From: Neomoorella mulderi
GTDB taxonomy: Bacteria > Bacillota > DSM-521 > Neomoorellales > Neomoorellaceae
Reading direction: 5' to 3'
Assembly: GCA_011375465.1 (NCBI GenBank)
Contig: DRZV01000093.1
Location: 1 to 47,784, forward strand
Length of the DNA: 47,784 nucleotides
Every line of letters begins with the position of its first letter. Within the stretch, counting starts at the first letter, position 1. The notes below the pieces were generated by a model. The model was given only the letters and a program-made list of their open reading frames with translations. It had not been told where the DNA came from and did no database searches. A program made the position numbers and the translations under genes. Of this stretch, positions 7,313 through 15,690 are shown piece after piece.

Positions 7313-8422
7313 GTGGTCAAGGTAAGGGAAGTTATGGCCCTGATGGAAGAGATGGCCCCCCTCCATCTGGCCCGGGAAGGGGATAACGTGGGTTTGATGC
7401 TGGGGTCCCCTGAAGGGGAGGTTAGGCGGATCCTGGTCTGCCTGGACGTGACCCCAGAAGTGGTGGAAGAAGCCATAGCCCGCCGGGCCGATCTCATCGT
7501 AAGCCATCATCCTTTTTTCTACAGACCTTTAACTCGCATCGATTTTCACGAGACCCAGGGCGATATGATACGCCGCTTGATTTTAGCCAACATCTCCGTA
7601 TATTCCGCCCATACCAATCTGGACAGCGCTTCCCAGGGGGTCAATCACTTTTTGGCTTTAAGATTGGGCCTCAAGGATTTAAAGGTTCTTGTGCCGGTGA
7701 AACAAGAGAAATACTTGAAGCTGGTCACCTTTGTGCCTGAAGGCCATGAAGGGGAGATCCTGGAGGCCCTGGCCCGGGCGGGCGCAGGCCACATCGGCAG
7801 TTATTCCCACTGCACCTTCAGGGTTCTGGGAAAAGGCACCTTCCTTCCCCTGGAGGGCACCAGCCCCTTCATCGGAACCCCTGGCAGCCTCACGGAAGTG
7901 AATGAATACAGGTTAGAAACCATCCTTCCTGTATCCCGGTTGGCCGCCGTTTTGAAGGCGCTTCAAGAAGCTCACCCCTATGAGGAGGTAGCCTACGACC
8001 TCTACCCTCTAGAAAACCAAGGGCCTGTATGGGGCATGGGAAGGCTGGGTTTCCTGGAACCTCCCTTGACCCTAAAAGATCTGGCCCTCCAGGTCAAGGA
8101 GCGCTTAGGGGTGACACAGGTAAGGGTAATAGGGGAAGGCAAGGGGATAGTCCGGAAGGTGGCTGTTTGCGGGGGATCAGGGGCCGCTTATATGGCCAAT
8201 GCCAAGGCGGCTGGAGCCGATGTGTTGATCACCGGAGACGTGAAATACCATGAAGCCCGTCAAGCTCTACACCTGGGGTTGGCGCTGATAGATGCGGGAC
8301 ATTTTGCCACCGAAAGGGTGGTGGTCCCTGCGCTGGCAGAATACCTGGGGGAAAGGCTCCATCAAAAGGGAGTGATGGTCCTGGTCTCCCAGCAGGAGGT
8401 GGAGCCCTGGTCGGTAGTTTAG
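7313..8422 (+). CDS. Nif3-like dinuclear metal-centre protein (YqfO family)
   Basis: Member of the widely conserved Nif3/DUF34 family, which forms hexameric toroids with a two-metal site; described as a GTP cyclohydrolase 1 type 2-like protein, but its cellular role is unsettled. Metal-binding motifs are VSHHPFFYRPL (about residue 62) and AHTNLDSA near residue 101, and near the C-terminus GDVKYHEARQA and IDAGHFATERVV. At 369 aa it carries the central PII-like insert of the Firmicute YqfO type. GTG start with a GGGGGGAG ribosome site. The downstream zinc-ribbon gene follows immediately, the usual Clostridia pair, and both come before rnpB. Confidence 0.9.
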   Translation: MVKVREVMALMEEMAPLHLAREGDNVGLMLGSPEGEVRRILVCLDVTPEVVEEAIARRADLIVSHHPFFYRPLTRIDFHETQGDMIRRLILANISVYSAHTNLDSASQGVNHFLALRLGLKDLKVLVPVKQEKYLKLVTFVPEGHEGEILEALARAGAGHIGSYSHCTFRVLGKGTFLPLEGTSPFIGTPGSLTEVNEYRLETILPVSRLAAVLKALQEAHPYEEVAYDLYPLENQGPVWGMGRLGFLEPPLTLKDLALQVKERLGVTQVRVIGEGKGIVRKVAVCGGSGAAYMANAKAAGADVLITGDVKYHEARQALHLGLALIDAGHFATERVVVPALAEYLGERLHQKGVMVLVSQQEVEPWSVV

Positions 8423-8439
8423 TGGGAAGGGGGGAGGAG

Positions 8440-9141
8440 ATGGGGCTGGAAAAACTCTGGGAGCTACAGGAATTGCAGTTGGGCTTGGAGAGGATTCAGC
8501 AGGAATTGAAAAACCCTTCCCAGGGGAAGGAGTTGAAGAGGGAAAAGGAGCGCCTCGAGTCCTATTACACTCAGATCCAGGAAAAGAAGCGGAAGGGGGA
8601 AAGGCTTCAGGAGCAGCTGGCCCTCCACGAGAATACCTGTCGAAGTCTGGAGGTCAAAAAGAAAGATACAGAAGCTAAACTCTACAGCGGCCAGATAAAT
8701 AATCCCAGCGAACTCCAGAATCTAGAACAGCAGCTCACTCATTTAAATAAGGAGATAAGCGTCTATCAGGAAAAAATAAAGGAATTGAATATGGAGCTGC
8801 AGGAGGTTTTTGGGTGGGTAAAGGAGCACAGCCAGATATTTCAGGGACAGGTGGGCGAATATCAGGCCAGACTGGAAGAATACCGCCTTTGGAGGGAAGA
8901 GAGGGAAAGGGAGATCCAAGATTTAAAGCTCAGGATGGAAAAGTTAGAAAAAGAATTGGATGAGGACCTGTTGAGGCATTATCGCGAGTTGCAGTCCCGC
9001 CTGGGTTTGAGGGCTTTAGCCCGGGTGGAAAACGGCTGCTGCAGCGGCTGCCGCCTTATGGTTTCTATTATATTGATGCAAAAAATAAAGGCAGGAGAGC
9101 GGGTCCAGTGCGAAAACTGCGGGCGCCTTTTGATCCCTTGA
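8440..9141 (+). CDS. C4-type zinc ribbon, coiled-coil protein
   Basis: About 190 residues of near-continuous coiled coil, rich in Glu, Lys and Gln, followed by a zinc ribbon: CCSGCRLM then CENCGRLLIP at the C-terminus. This is the family often annotated as a putative nucleic-acid-binding zinc ribbon protein, with no established function. I chose ATG at 8440, which has a GGAAGGGGGG ribosome site. A GTG at 8422 overlapping the Nif3 stop would add six residues. 233 aa matches the family. It is translationally coupled to the Nif3-like gene. Confidence 0.8.
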   Translation: MGLEKLWELQELQLGLERIQQELKNPSQGKELKREKERLESYYTQIQEKKRKGERLQEQLALHENTCRSLEVKKKDTEAKLYSGQINNPSELQNLEQQLTHLNKEISVYQEKIKELNMELQEVFGWVKEHSQIFQGQVGEYQARLEEYRLWREEREREIQDLKLRMEKLEKELDEDLLRHYRELQSRLGLRALARVENGCCSGCRLMVSIILMQKIKAGERVQCENCGRLLIP

Positions 9142-9148
9142 CAGCATG

Positions 9149-9177
9149 TTGACAGGATTGAATAAAGCTGCTATAGT
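9149..9177 (+). promoter_or_regulatory. Sigma-A promoter for rnpB
   Basis: Perfect TTGACA (9149-9154), 17-base spacer, TATAGT (9172-9177), placing the start near 9184, about 25 bases before helix P1 of RNase P RNA. Confidence 0.75.
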
Positions 9178-9205
9178 TATTGTGGCCAAAGGTGAAGACT
9201 CTCCA

Positions 9206-9576
9206 GGGCCTTTGAGTAAACCGGATGGCCGCGGGTTGCCCTTCAAGGGCAGCCTGAGGAAAGTCCGAGCTCCACAGGGCAGGGTGCTGGATAACGTCCA
9301 GTGGGGGCGACCCCAAGGAAAGTGCCACAGAAACAGACCGCCTGGCGGTTTTTGAGGGCCGCCGGGTAAGGGTGGAAAGGTGAGGTAAGAGCTCACCAGC
9401 AGTTAGGCGACTAACTGGCTAGGCAAACCCCACCCGGAGCAAGACCGAATAGGGGGGCAGTCAAGGGGTGGCCCGCCCCGCCCCCGGGTAAGGTCGCTCG
9501 AGGTGCCAGGCAACTGGCATCCCAGATAGATGGCCATCCTCGACAGAACTCGGCTTACAGGTTTGCTCAGAGGCCC
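9206..9576 (+). ncRNA. rnpB: RNase P RNA, bacterial class A type
   Basis: The catalytic RNA that cleaves tRNA 5' leaders. The conserved CR-I segment GAGGAAAGTCCGAGCTCC begins near 9255. Further conserved blocks are the AAGTGCCACAGAAA region (about 9320-9333) and the 3' CR-V segment AGAACTCGGCTTACAG near 9545-9560. Helix P1 is explicit: CCTTTGAGTAAACC (9209-9222) pairs with GGTTTGCTCAGAGG (9560-9573). Own promoter at 9149 and terminator at 9589. Ends are estimated from P1. Confidence 0.95.
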
Positions 9577-9588
9577 TTTATCTATTGT

Positions 9589-9635
9589 CCTATCAGATTT
9601 ATCCGTAGTATAATCTGATAGGGCTCTTTGTTTTT
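9589..9635 (+). terminator. Intrinsic terminator of rnpB
   Basis: An 11-bp stem CCTATCAGATT / AATCTGATAGG with a 12-base loop, then GCTCTTTGTTTTT. The right half also contains TATAAT, which might double as a -10 for gdhA, but its -35 (TTGTCC) is weak. Confidence 0.8.
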
Positions 9636-9668
9636 CTATAGAAACTTTTTTGGAGGAAGGGAAAGGGC

Positions 9669-10934
9669 ATGAGCCATAGCGAACCGAATTGCCTGGATAT
9701 GGCCCGGGGTCAGCTCCTCAAAGCGGCGGAGAAACTGGCCCTGCCCCAAGAGGTCTGCGAAATTTTAAGCCAGCCCATGAGGGTGGTCCGGGTATCTTTC
9801 CCTGTGGAGATGGATGACGGCAGGATCAGGGTATTCATAGGGTACCGGTCCCAACACAACAACGCCCTGGGCCCTTTCAAGGGGGGGATACGTTTCCACC
9901 CCCAAGTCACCATGGAAGAGGTGATAGCCCTATCCATGTGGATGACCTTTAAGTGCGCAGTGGTGGGCCTGCCCTACGGGGGAGGCAAGGGAGGGGTGGT
10001 CTGCGATCCCAGGGAACTATCCCCAGGGGAATTGGAGCGCCTAAGCCGGGGGTACATAAGGGCCATAGCCCCCTTTATCGGCCCTCATAAGGATATACCC
10101 GCTCCTGACGTATATACCAACCCCCAAATAATGGCCTGGATGATGGACGAATTCAGCCGGCTTAAAGGTTATAACGCCTTTGGCGTCATTACCGGCAAAC
10201 CCTTGTCCCTGGGAGGATCCCTGGGGAGAAAGGAAGCCACGGCCCGGGGTTGCTTTATCACCATCAGGGAGATGGCCAAAGCCCTGGGGCTTCCTTTGAA
10301 GGGGGCCAGGGTGGCCATTCAGGGATTTGGCAACGCGGGCAGCATTGTGGCCAAGTTGCTGGCAGGGGAAGGGGCTTCTGTTATAGCGGTGGTGGACAGC
10401 AAGGGAGGAGCTTACAATCCAGAAGGGTTGGATCCCTGGAAGCTGGCGGAATATAAAGCCAGCACCGGCACGGTGGGAGGTTTTCCCCATTCAAAGGCCA
10501 TAGATTCCCAGCAGCTCTTAACCCTGGATTGCGACATTTTAATCCCGGCGGCCCTGGAAAACCAAATTACAGGGGTTATAGCTTCTGAGGTTAAAGCCAG
10601 GATAATAGCTGAGGCTGCCAATGGACCCACCACCCTGGAGGCCGACCGGGTTTTACAGCAAAAGGGTGTCAAGGTTATTCCCGATATACTGGCCAACGCT
10701 GGGGGCGTTACCGTATCTTACTTCGAATGGGTCCAGAATAACACCGGACATTATTGGCCTGAGGAGGAAGTAAATTGCCGGCTGGAGCAGGTCATGGTAA
10801 GGGCCTTCAGGGAAACTTACGAGATGCACCTGGAACAAGGGGTAGACATGAGGATGGCGGCCTATATGGTGGCTTTACGCCGGCTTTATGAAGCCATGCG
10901 CCTCAGGGGCTGGTTAGGAACAGAGGAGCGGTGA
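9669..10934 (+). CDS. gdhA: Glutamate dehydrogenase (Glu/Leu/Phe/Val dehydrogenase family)
   Basis: Oxidative deamination of glutamate to 2-oxoglutarate and ammonia, or the reverse. The substrate domain holds the conserved Lys motif GPFKGGIRFHP (about residues 60-70) and the catalytic stretch PYGGGKGGVVCDP (about 100-112). The Rossmann domain has GARVAIQGFGNAGSIVAKLL (about 211-230). The motifs AAGALENQ-like PAALENQIT and ILANAGGVTVSYFEW are typical of the hexameric 420-aa class. ATG start behind GGAGGAAGGGAAAGG. The stop overlaps mtnA by four bases, so it heads the five-gene methylthioadenosine/homocysteine operon. NAD versus NADP use is not decided here. Glutamate catabolism would suit the amino-acid fermentation suggested by grdD. 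Confidence 0.92.
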   Translation: MSHSEPNCLDMARGQLLKAAEKLALPQEVCEILSQPMRVVRVSFPVEMDDGRIRVFIGYRSQHNNALGPFKGGIRFHPQVTMEEVIALSMWMTFKCAVVGLPYGGGKGGVVCDPRELSPGELERLSRGYIRAIAPFIGPHKDIPAPDVYTNPQIMAWMMDEFSRLKGYNAFGVITGKPLSLGGSLGRKEATARGCFITIREMAKALGLPLKGARVAIQGFGNAGSIVAKLLAGEGASVIAVVDSKGGAYNPEGLDPWKLAEYKASTGTVGGFPHSKAIDSQQLLTLDCDILIPAALENQITGVIASEVKARIIAEAANGPTTLEADRVLQQKGVKVIPDILANAGGVTVSYFEWVQNNTGHYWPEEEVNCRLEQVMVRAFRETYEMHLEQGVDMRMAAYMVALRRLYEAMRLRGWLGTEER

Positions 10935-11995
10935 GAAATTTGACCCTCAAACCCCCATCTCCCCTCTGCTGGCGGGGGGATCACCTGGAGATAATCGATC
11001 AGACCCGCCTCCCCGGGGAATTGGTGTACCTCCAGTTGCATACCCTGGAGGAAGTGGTGGAGGCCATAAAAAACCTCCGGGTAAGGGGGGCCCCGGCAAT
11101 AGGTATAGCCGCAGCTTTTGGGCTATACCTGGGGATCAGGGAATCCAGGGCCGCCACCAGGGAAGCCTTTTTACAAGAACTGGAAGAAAAGATCCAGCTT
11201 CTGACCTCCACCAGGCCCACTGCCGTGAACCTGTTCTGGGCTTTGGACAGGATAAAAAACCGTGCCAGGGTTTGGGGAGAAGATCCGCCGGGGCTTAAGG
11301 AATTGATCTTGCGGGAGGCTCAGGCTATATTCCAGGAGGAGGAAGACCGCTGCCGGAAAATAGGGGAAGAGGGGGCAGCCCTCCTGGAAGGGGTCCGGGC
11401 AGTGCTGACCTACTGTAATGCCGGCACTTTGGCCACCGCCCGTTATGGCACTGCCTTAGCCCCCATATATTTCCTGGCGGAGAGGGGGAGGCTTCTGCGG
11501 GTTTTTGTATGTGAAACCCGCCCCCTGTTGCAGGGGGTCAGGCTTACCGCCTGGGAACTGTCCCAGGCGGGTATCCCGGTAACCCTCATCACCGACAACA
11601 TGGCTCCTACGGTGATGGCCAGAGGGTGGGTTGAGGCGGTTATAGTGGGGGCGGACAGGATAGTGGCCAACGGGGATACGGCCAATAAGATCGGCACTTA
11701 CGGACTGGCGATCTTGGCCCGGGAACACGGGCTCTCCTTCTATGTGGCTGCCCCCACCAGCAGCTTTGATTTGACCTTGGAGGAAGGCCACCAGATACCC
11801 ATAGAGGAGAGGGATCCCCGGGAAGTCACCCACTTGGGAGGTGTGGCCCTGGCTCCCCAAGGGGTAGAGGTCTTCAATCCCGCCTTCGATGTGACTCCCC
11901 ACAGGTATATAACCGCCTTTATCACCGAGAAGGGGCCCATCTATCCCCCTTTTTCCCAAAATATAAAGGCAAGGCTGTTGAGGGAGAGGAGCTAA
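10931..11995 (+). CDS. mtnA: S-methyl-5-thioribose-1-phosphate isomerase
   Basis: Converts 5-methylthioribose-1-phosphate to 5-methylthioribulose-1-phosphate. Family motifs are VRGAPAIGIAAAFGLYLG (about residues 52-70), the catalytic Cys in LTYCNAGTLATARYGTALAP (near 160), the loop ETRPLLQGVRLTAWEL, and the catalytic Asp in VGADRIVANGDTANKIGTY. C-terminal NPAFDVTPHRYITAFITEKG is diagnostic of MtnA over eIF2B relatives. GTG start overlapping the gdhA stop (GTGA). 354 aa, normal. With the adjacent aldolase and phosphorylase it forms a salvage route. Confidence 0.94.
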   Translation: MRNLTLKPPSPLCWRGDHLEIIDQTRLPGELVYLQLHTLEEVVEAIKNLRVRGAPAIGIAAAFGLYLGIRESRAATREAFLQELEEKIQLLTSTRPTAVNLFWALDRIKNRARVWGEDPPGLKELILREAQAIFQEEEDRCRKIGEEGAALLEGVRAVLTYCNAGTLATARYGTALAPIYFLAERGRLLRVFVCETRPLLQGVRLTAWELSQAGIPVTLITDNMAPTVMARGWVEAVIVGADRIVANGDTANKIGTYGLAILAREHGLSFYVAAPTSSFDLTLEEGHQIPIEERDPREVTHLGGVALAPQGVEVFNPAFDVTPHRYITAFITEKGPIYPPFSQNIKARLLRERS

Positions 11996-12000
11996 AGGGC

Positions 12001-12633
12001 TTGACTGGGTACTGCCGAGATATTATCGAAGCGGGCAGGCGGCTTTACCTCCGGGGTCTGGTGGCCGGGAGGGAGGGCAACATAAGTGTGAGGCTCCCCC
12101 AGGGCCACATCCTTATCACCCCCAGGGGCTTGAGCAAAGGTTTTTTACAAGAAGGGGATCTGGTAATAATCGACACCGAGGGCCGGGTGGTTTCTGGAGA
12201 CAGGGAGCCTTCCTCGGAGTGGAGGATGCATGTGGCAGCTTACAGATATCGGCCCGACGTGGGGGCGGTGGTCCACGCCCATCCTCCCTTGGCCACGGCC
12301 TTCAGCGTGGCCAGGGGGAAGCTGCCCTTGGAGGGCCTGCCTGAAGTGCTCTTGGTTATGGGGCCAGTGGCTTCAGTCCCCTATGCCCCTCCCGGAACGG
12401 AAGAGCTGGCCCAAAAATTGTTGCCCTTTTGGAAAAGACACGACGCTTTTCTCCTGTGCAACCACGGTGCTTTAACCCTGGGTAAAGATCTGGAGGAAGC
12501 CCTCTACCGTATGGAGGTCTTAGAACAATGTGCCTCTATTATGTTTTATGCTTCCCTGTTACAAAGGATATGTCCCCTGGAGGAAAGGGAGAAACTCAAA
12601 GGTGGGGGGGATGAGGGATGCGCATCGCCATAA
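12001..12633 (+). CDS. Class II aldolase, probable 5-methylthioribulose-1-phosphate aldolase
   Basis: Class II aldolase/adducin fold of the fuculose-phosphate aldolase type. Visible features are GREGNISVRLPQGH (phosphate binding), ITPRGLSKG, the catalytic acidic residue in EPSSEWRMH, the zinc His pair VHAHPP, and the third zinc His in CNHGALTLG. The family includes L-fuculose-1-P aldolase, ribulose-5-P epimerase and MtnB dehydratase. Because it lies between mtnA and mtnP with no mtnC, mtnD or mtnK nearby, I infer cleavage of methylthioribulose-1-P to dihydroxyacetone phosphate and methylthioacetaldehyde, as in the anaerobic DHAP shunt. TTG start five bases after mtnA; the 3' end overlaps mtnP by 16 bases. 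MtnB activity is the main alternative. Confidence 0.8.
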   Translation: MTGYCRDIIEAGRRLYLRGLVAGREGNISVRLPQGHILITPRGLSKGFLQEGDLVIIDTEGRVVSGDREPSSEWRMHVAAYRYRPDVGAVVHAHPPLATAFSVARGKLPLEGLPEVLLVMGPVASVPYAPPGTEELAQKLLPFWKRHDAFLLCNHGALTLGKDLEEALYRMEVLEQCASIMFYASLLQRICPLEEREKLKGGGDEGCASP

Positions 12634-13430
12634 TCGGAGGTTCGGGAATTTACGAGCCGGGGATTTTGAGCCAGGTGAGGGAGGAACGGGTGGTCACCCC
12701 TTATGGGATAGCGGTATTAAAAGTGGGGACCTACCAGGGTGAGGAGATAGGATTTATGCCCAGGCACGGGGAGCAGCACACCCTTCCCCCCCACAGGGTC
12801 AACTACCAGGCCAATATTTGGGCTCTAAAAACCCTTAAGGTGGAGAGGGTAATAGCCACCGGCGCGGTGGGCGCGTTGAATCCCCGCTTTGAACCCGGCC
12901 ACCTGGTCATAGTGGACGATTTTTTGGATTTCACCAAGAGGAGGACCTACACCTTCTTCGAAGGTGGGGAAACAGGGGTGGTCCACACCGACTTCAGCAT
13001 TCCCTATTGTCCCGAGCTGCGGCGCCTGCTCTTGGAAGCTGCCCGGGAGCTGGGTATGGTGGCCCACGATGGAGGTGTATATGCCTGCACCGAGGGTCCC
13101 CGGTTTGAAACTCCGGCTGAGATAAGGATGATACGCCAGCTGGGAGGAGATCTGGTGGGTATGACCAACGTCCCGGAGGTGGTACTGGCCCGGGAGCTGG
13201 GGCTCTGCTATTCCCTGGTAGCCATGGTCACCAATATGGCTGCGGGCATAGCCAAGCATACCCTGAGCCATGAAGAGGTCCTACAGGTGATGGCCGCCAA
13301 TAGGGAGAAGCTCCGTCGTTTGATAATGCACACCCTTCCCCGGATACCCAAGAAGAGGGATTGTCCCTGCAGCCATACCCCCGCCAGGGTGGAAGTAAGG
13401 CCCCGTTGGGAAGGAGAGAGGCAGCCATGA
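12618..13430 (+). CDS. mtnP: S-methyl-5'-thioadenosine phosphorylase
   Basis: Splits methylthioadenosine with phosphate into adenine and methylthioribose-1-P, the substrate of the neighbouring MtnA. Features are the N-terminal IAIIGGSGIYE, the phosphate-site RHGEQHTLPPHRVNY, ATGAVGALNP, and the base-site signature GGVYACTEGPRFETPAEIR followed by GMTNVPEVVLARELG. These are typical of the trimeric PNP/MTAP family. Some bacterial members prefer methylthioinosine; that choice cannot be settled by eye. ATG start inside the end of the aldolase gene. The Cys-containing tail (KRDCPCSHTP) is longer than in many homologues. Overlaps ahcY by four bases (ATGA). Confidence 0.9.
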   Translation: MRIAIIGGSGIYEPGILSQVREERVVTPYGIAVLKVGTYQGEEIGFMPRHGEQHTLPPHRVNYQANIWALKTLKVERVIATGAVGALNPRFEPGHLVIVDDFLDFTKRRTYTFFEGGETGVVHTDFSIPYCPELRRLLLEAARELGMVAHDGGVYACTEGPRFETPAEIRMIRQLGGDLVGMTNVPEVVLARELGLCYSLVAMVTNMAAGIAKHTLSHEEVLQVMAANREKLRRLIMHTLPRIPKKRDCPCSHTPARVEVRPRWEGERQP

Positions 13431-14680
13431 GCGATTCCACCACATCCCGCCCAGAACCAGCCCTTTCAGGCTTGCAGAAAATCTACTGGGCGGAAAGGCA
13501 TATGCCTGTTCTAAACCGCTTGCGAGAAGAGCTGGAAAAAAGTCAGCCCTTTAAAGACAGAAGGATAGGCATATGTCTCCACCTGGAGGCCAAAACCGCT
13601 TTTTTGGCTTTGGTCTTAAAGGCCGGGGGTGCGGAGGTGGCCATCTGCGGTTCCAATCCCCTTACCACCCAGGACGATGTGGCTGCTGGATTGGCCAGCC
13701 TGGGGGTGAAAGTATTCGCCCGCAGGGGGGCCAGCGCGGAAGAATACAGGCATTACCTCCACAGAGTGCTGGACATCTGCCCCCACCTCCTCATCGACGA
13801 TGGGGGGGACCTGGTGAGCGCGGTGCACGGGGAGAGGCGGGAACTGATAGGGCATATCATAGGGGGAGCAGAGGAGACCACCACCGGGGTTAGAAGGCTA
13901 AGGGCTATGGAAAGGGAAGGGGTCCTGGGTTTTCCCATGGTGGCGGTCAACAATGCCTGTTGCAAGTATCTCTTCGATAACCGCTACGGGACGGGACAAT
14001 CCACCTGGGATGGCATAATGAGGGCTACCAATTTGAGCATAGCAGGTAAGAGGGTGGTGGTGGCCGGGTTCGGATGGTGCGGCAAAGGTATCGCCCAGAG
14101 GGCCAGGGGTTTAGGCGCCAGGGTAATAGTGACCGAGGTGGACCCCATCAGGGCCAATGAAGCCCTGATGGAAGGATACGAAGTGATGCCCATGGCAGAA
14201 GCCGCCCTTTTGGGGGACATATTCATAACAGCCACCGGATGTGCAGGGGTTATAGGGGAGAAACATTTTAAATCCATGAAAGATGGGGCGCTTTTGGCCA
14301 ATGCCGGCCACTTCGATGTGGAGGTGGACGTGGCCGCTCTGCGCCGGCTGGCCCGGGAAGTCAGAAGGGTCAGGGAGGGGGTGGAGGAATTTCTCCTGGA
14401 AGGGGGGAAAAGGCTCTATCTTCTGGCAGAAGGGCGGCTGGTGAACATAGCGGCTGCTGACGGACATCCTGTGGAGATCATGGATCTTTCCTTTGCCCTT
14501 CAGACCCTTTCCCTGGAATACCTGTTGCAGCAGGAGGGAAAACTGAAGCCAGGGCTCTACCCTGTTCCCCTGGAGGTGGACTGCCGAGTAGCCCAGCTAC
14601 GGCTGGAGGCCTTGGGGGTCAGGATCGACGAGCTTACCCAGGAGCAAAAAGAATATCTTTCCAGCTGGCAGATCACCTAA
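13427..14680 (+). CDS. ahcY: Adenosylhomocysteinase (S-adenosylhomocysteine hydrolase)
   Basis: Hydrolyses S-adenosylhomocysteine to adenosine and homocysteine with bound NAD, relieving product inhibition of methyltransferases. Motifs are HLEAKTAFLALVLKAGGAEV near residue 50, the substrate segment EETTTGVRRL near 150, the NAD domain KRVVVAGFGWCGKGIAQRARG (about 207-227), TATGCAGVIGEKHF, and NAGHFDVEVD. The product, 417 aa from ATG 13427, is close to the short prokaryotic form and ends in SSWQIT rather than the Tyr of larger relatives. I prefer 13427 over the upstream start at 13361 because AAGGAGAGAG precedes it and it overlaps the mtnP stop. Last gene of the operon; converges on the S66 gene with an 8-base overlap. 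Confidence 0.95.
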   Translation: MSDSTTSRPEPALSGLQKIYWAERHMPVLNRLREELEKSQPFKDRRIGICLHLEAKTAFLALVLKAGGAEVAICGSNPLTTQDDVAAGLASLGVKVFARRGASAEEYRHYLHRVLDICPHLLIDDGGDLVSAVHGERRELIGHIIGGAEETTTGVRRLRAMEREGVLGFPMVAVNNACCKYLFDNRYGTGQSTWDGIMRATNLSIAGKRVVVAGFGWCGKGIAQRARGLGARVIVTEVDPIRANEALMEGYEVMPMAEAALLGDIFITATGCAGVIGEKHFKSMKDGALLANAGHFDVEVDVAALRRLAREVRRVREGVEEFLLEGGKRLYLLAEGRLVNIAAADGHPVEIMDLSFALQTLSLEYLLQQEGKLKPGLYPVPLEVDCRVAQLRLEALGVRIDELTQEQKEYLSSWQIT

Positions 14681-15591
14681 GGGCGTTCTCCATAAAGGTC
14701 AACCGGCAGCGGCCAGCATCCAGGCATGCCTTTATCCCCAAAGGCAAGGTGGCCTGTAGCAGAGAGTGGCCTGCAGGCAAGCCGTAACAGGAAGGTTTGC
14801 CCTTTAAATAATGGTAAAGGACATCTGGTGCCTGGGGGCACCTGGAGAAGAGGCCACAGGCAAAGCCAGAGGCGTGATCTAGCTTGCCCGCCAATTTCAA
14901 CTGGGCCAACATGCGATCCAGGCGGTAGGCGGGCTCCCCTATTTCTTCTAGAAAGAGGATTTTGTTCCGGGTATCTATTTCAAAAGGGGTGCTCAGGGTG
15001 GCCACCACCAGGGACAGGTTGCCTCCCACCGGAGGCCCTTTTGCCTCACCGGGGTGGAGGCAGATGGGGGGGGAGGCAGTTCCGGAGGTGGGAACAGGGT
15101 CCCCAAAGGAGCATTGCAGCTCGAGGCTTGAAAGAAGCCTTTTTCCGTATAAAGGGGCAGTTGGGGAGCCCCCAGCTCGGGACAGACCATTGGGCCGTGG
15201 AAAGTCACCAGGCCCAGGGTTTTATATAAGGCCAGCAGTAGAGCTGTTACGTCGCTGTAGCCGATGAATATCTTGGGGCGGTTCCTCAAAAGGGAAAGAT
15301 CCAGATGGGGGAGCAGGCGCAGGCTGCCGTAACCCCCCCTCAGGGCTATAAGGGCCTTTACCCTGGAGTCCAGCACGAAATTGTGGAAATCTTCAGCGGC
15401 CAGCTCTTCCCGCAGATGGCCTTTGGCTTCGCCCACCGATCTGCCCAGCATTACTTTAAAGCCCAACCGGGTCAGGAGCAGCTGGGCCCTTTTCAAGTAA
15501 CCGGCATCCTCCAGGGGGGGCTGGCCGGGGCCCATATGGCCACCGTATCCCCCGGGTTTAGAGCCCGGGCCTTCAGAGGGGAAAAGCCCAT
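14673..15591 (-). pseudogene. S66 LD-carboxypeptidase (LdcA/MccF-like) with two homopolymer frameshifts
   Basis: In its family this cytoplasmic Ser peptidase removes the terminal D-Ala from murein tetrapeptides or cleaves microcin C-like adducts. Three consecutive frames hold the parts: LNPGDTVAIWAPASPP, then LIALRGGYGSLRLLPHLDL with the catalytic-Ser region FIGYSDVTALLLA, and finally GEAKGPPVGGNLSLVV through YRLDRMLAQLK. The first switch falls at a G7 run (15514-15520 on the plus strand) and the second at a G8 run (15066-15073). One extra base in each restores a single 307-codon frame, the normal length. Start ATG at 15591 has AAGGGGTGGGA upstream. Either the gene is broken, slips at homopolymers, or both runs are miscounted in the assembly. 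Confidence 0.82.
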
Positions 15592-15644
15592 TTTCCCACC
15601 CCTTTTCTTGGATATGGCCTGAGGGGCCATTTTATTACCCTTTC

Positions 15645-15673
15645 TTGACACGAACAGAGGACTTGCTTATCAT
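15645..15673 (+). promoter_or_regulatory. Sigma-A promoter for htpX
   Basis: Perfect TTGACA (15645-15650), 17-base spacer and TATCAT (15668-15673), with a start near 15680, only about ten bases before the ATG. The leader is very short, and AATAAGGAA is the only ribosome site. Confidence 0.7.
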
Positions 15674-15690
15674 AAACTCTGAATAAGGAA

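Noticed and set aside
7073..7510. Minus-strand ORF with segments such as LEPATTRLTAGRS
   Set aside because: The text is the well-known false protein made by translating the antisense of tRNA genes; it covers both tRNAs here.
9016..9396. ORFs across 9016-9396 on both strands
   Set aside because: They overlap the conserved core of RNase P RNA and have no protein support.
9585..9616. gdhA promoter within the rnpB terminator (TTGTCC, TATAAT)
   Set aside because: The -10 is good but it lies inside the terminator stem and the -35 is weak; I could not separate it from chance.
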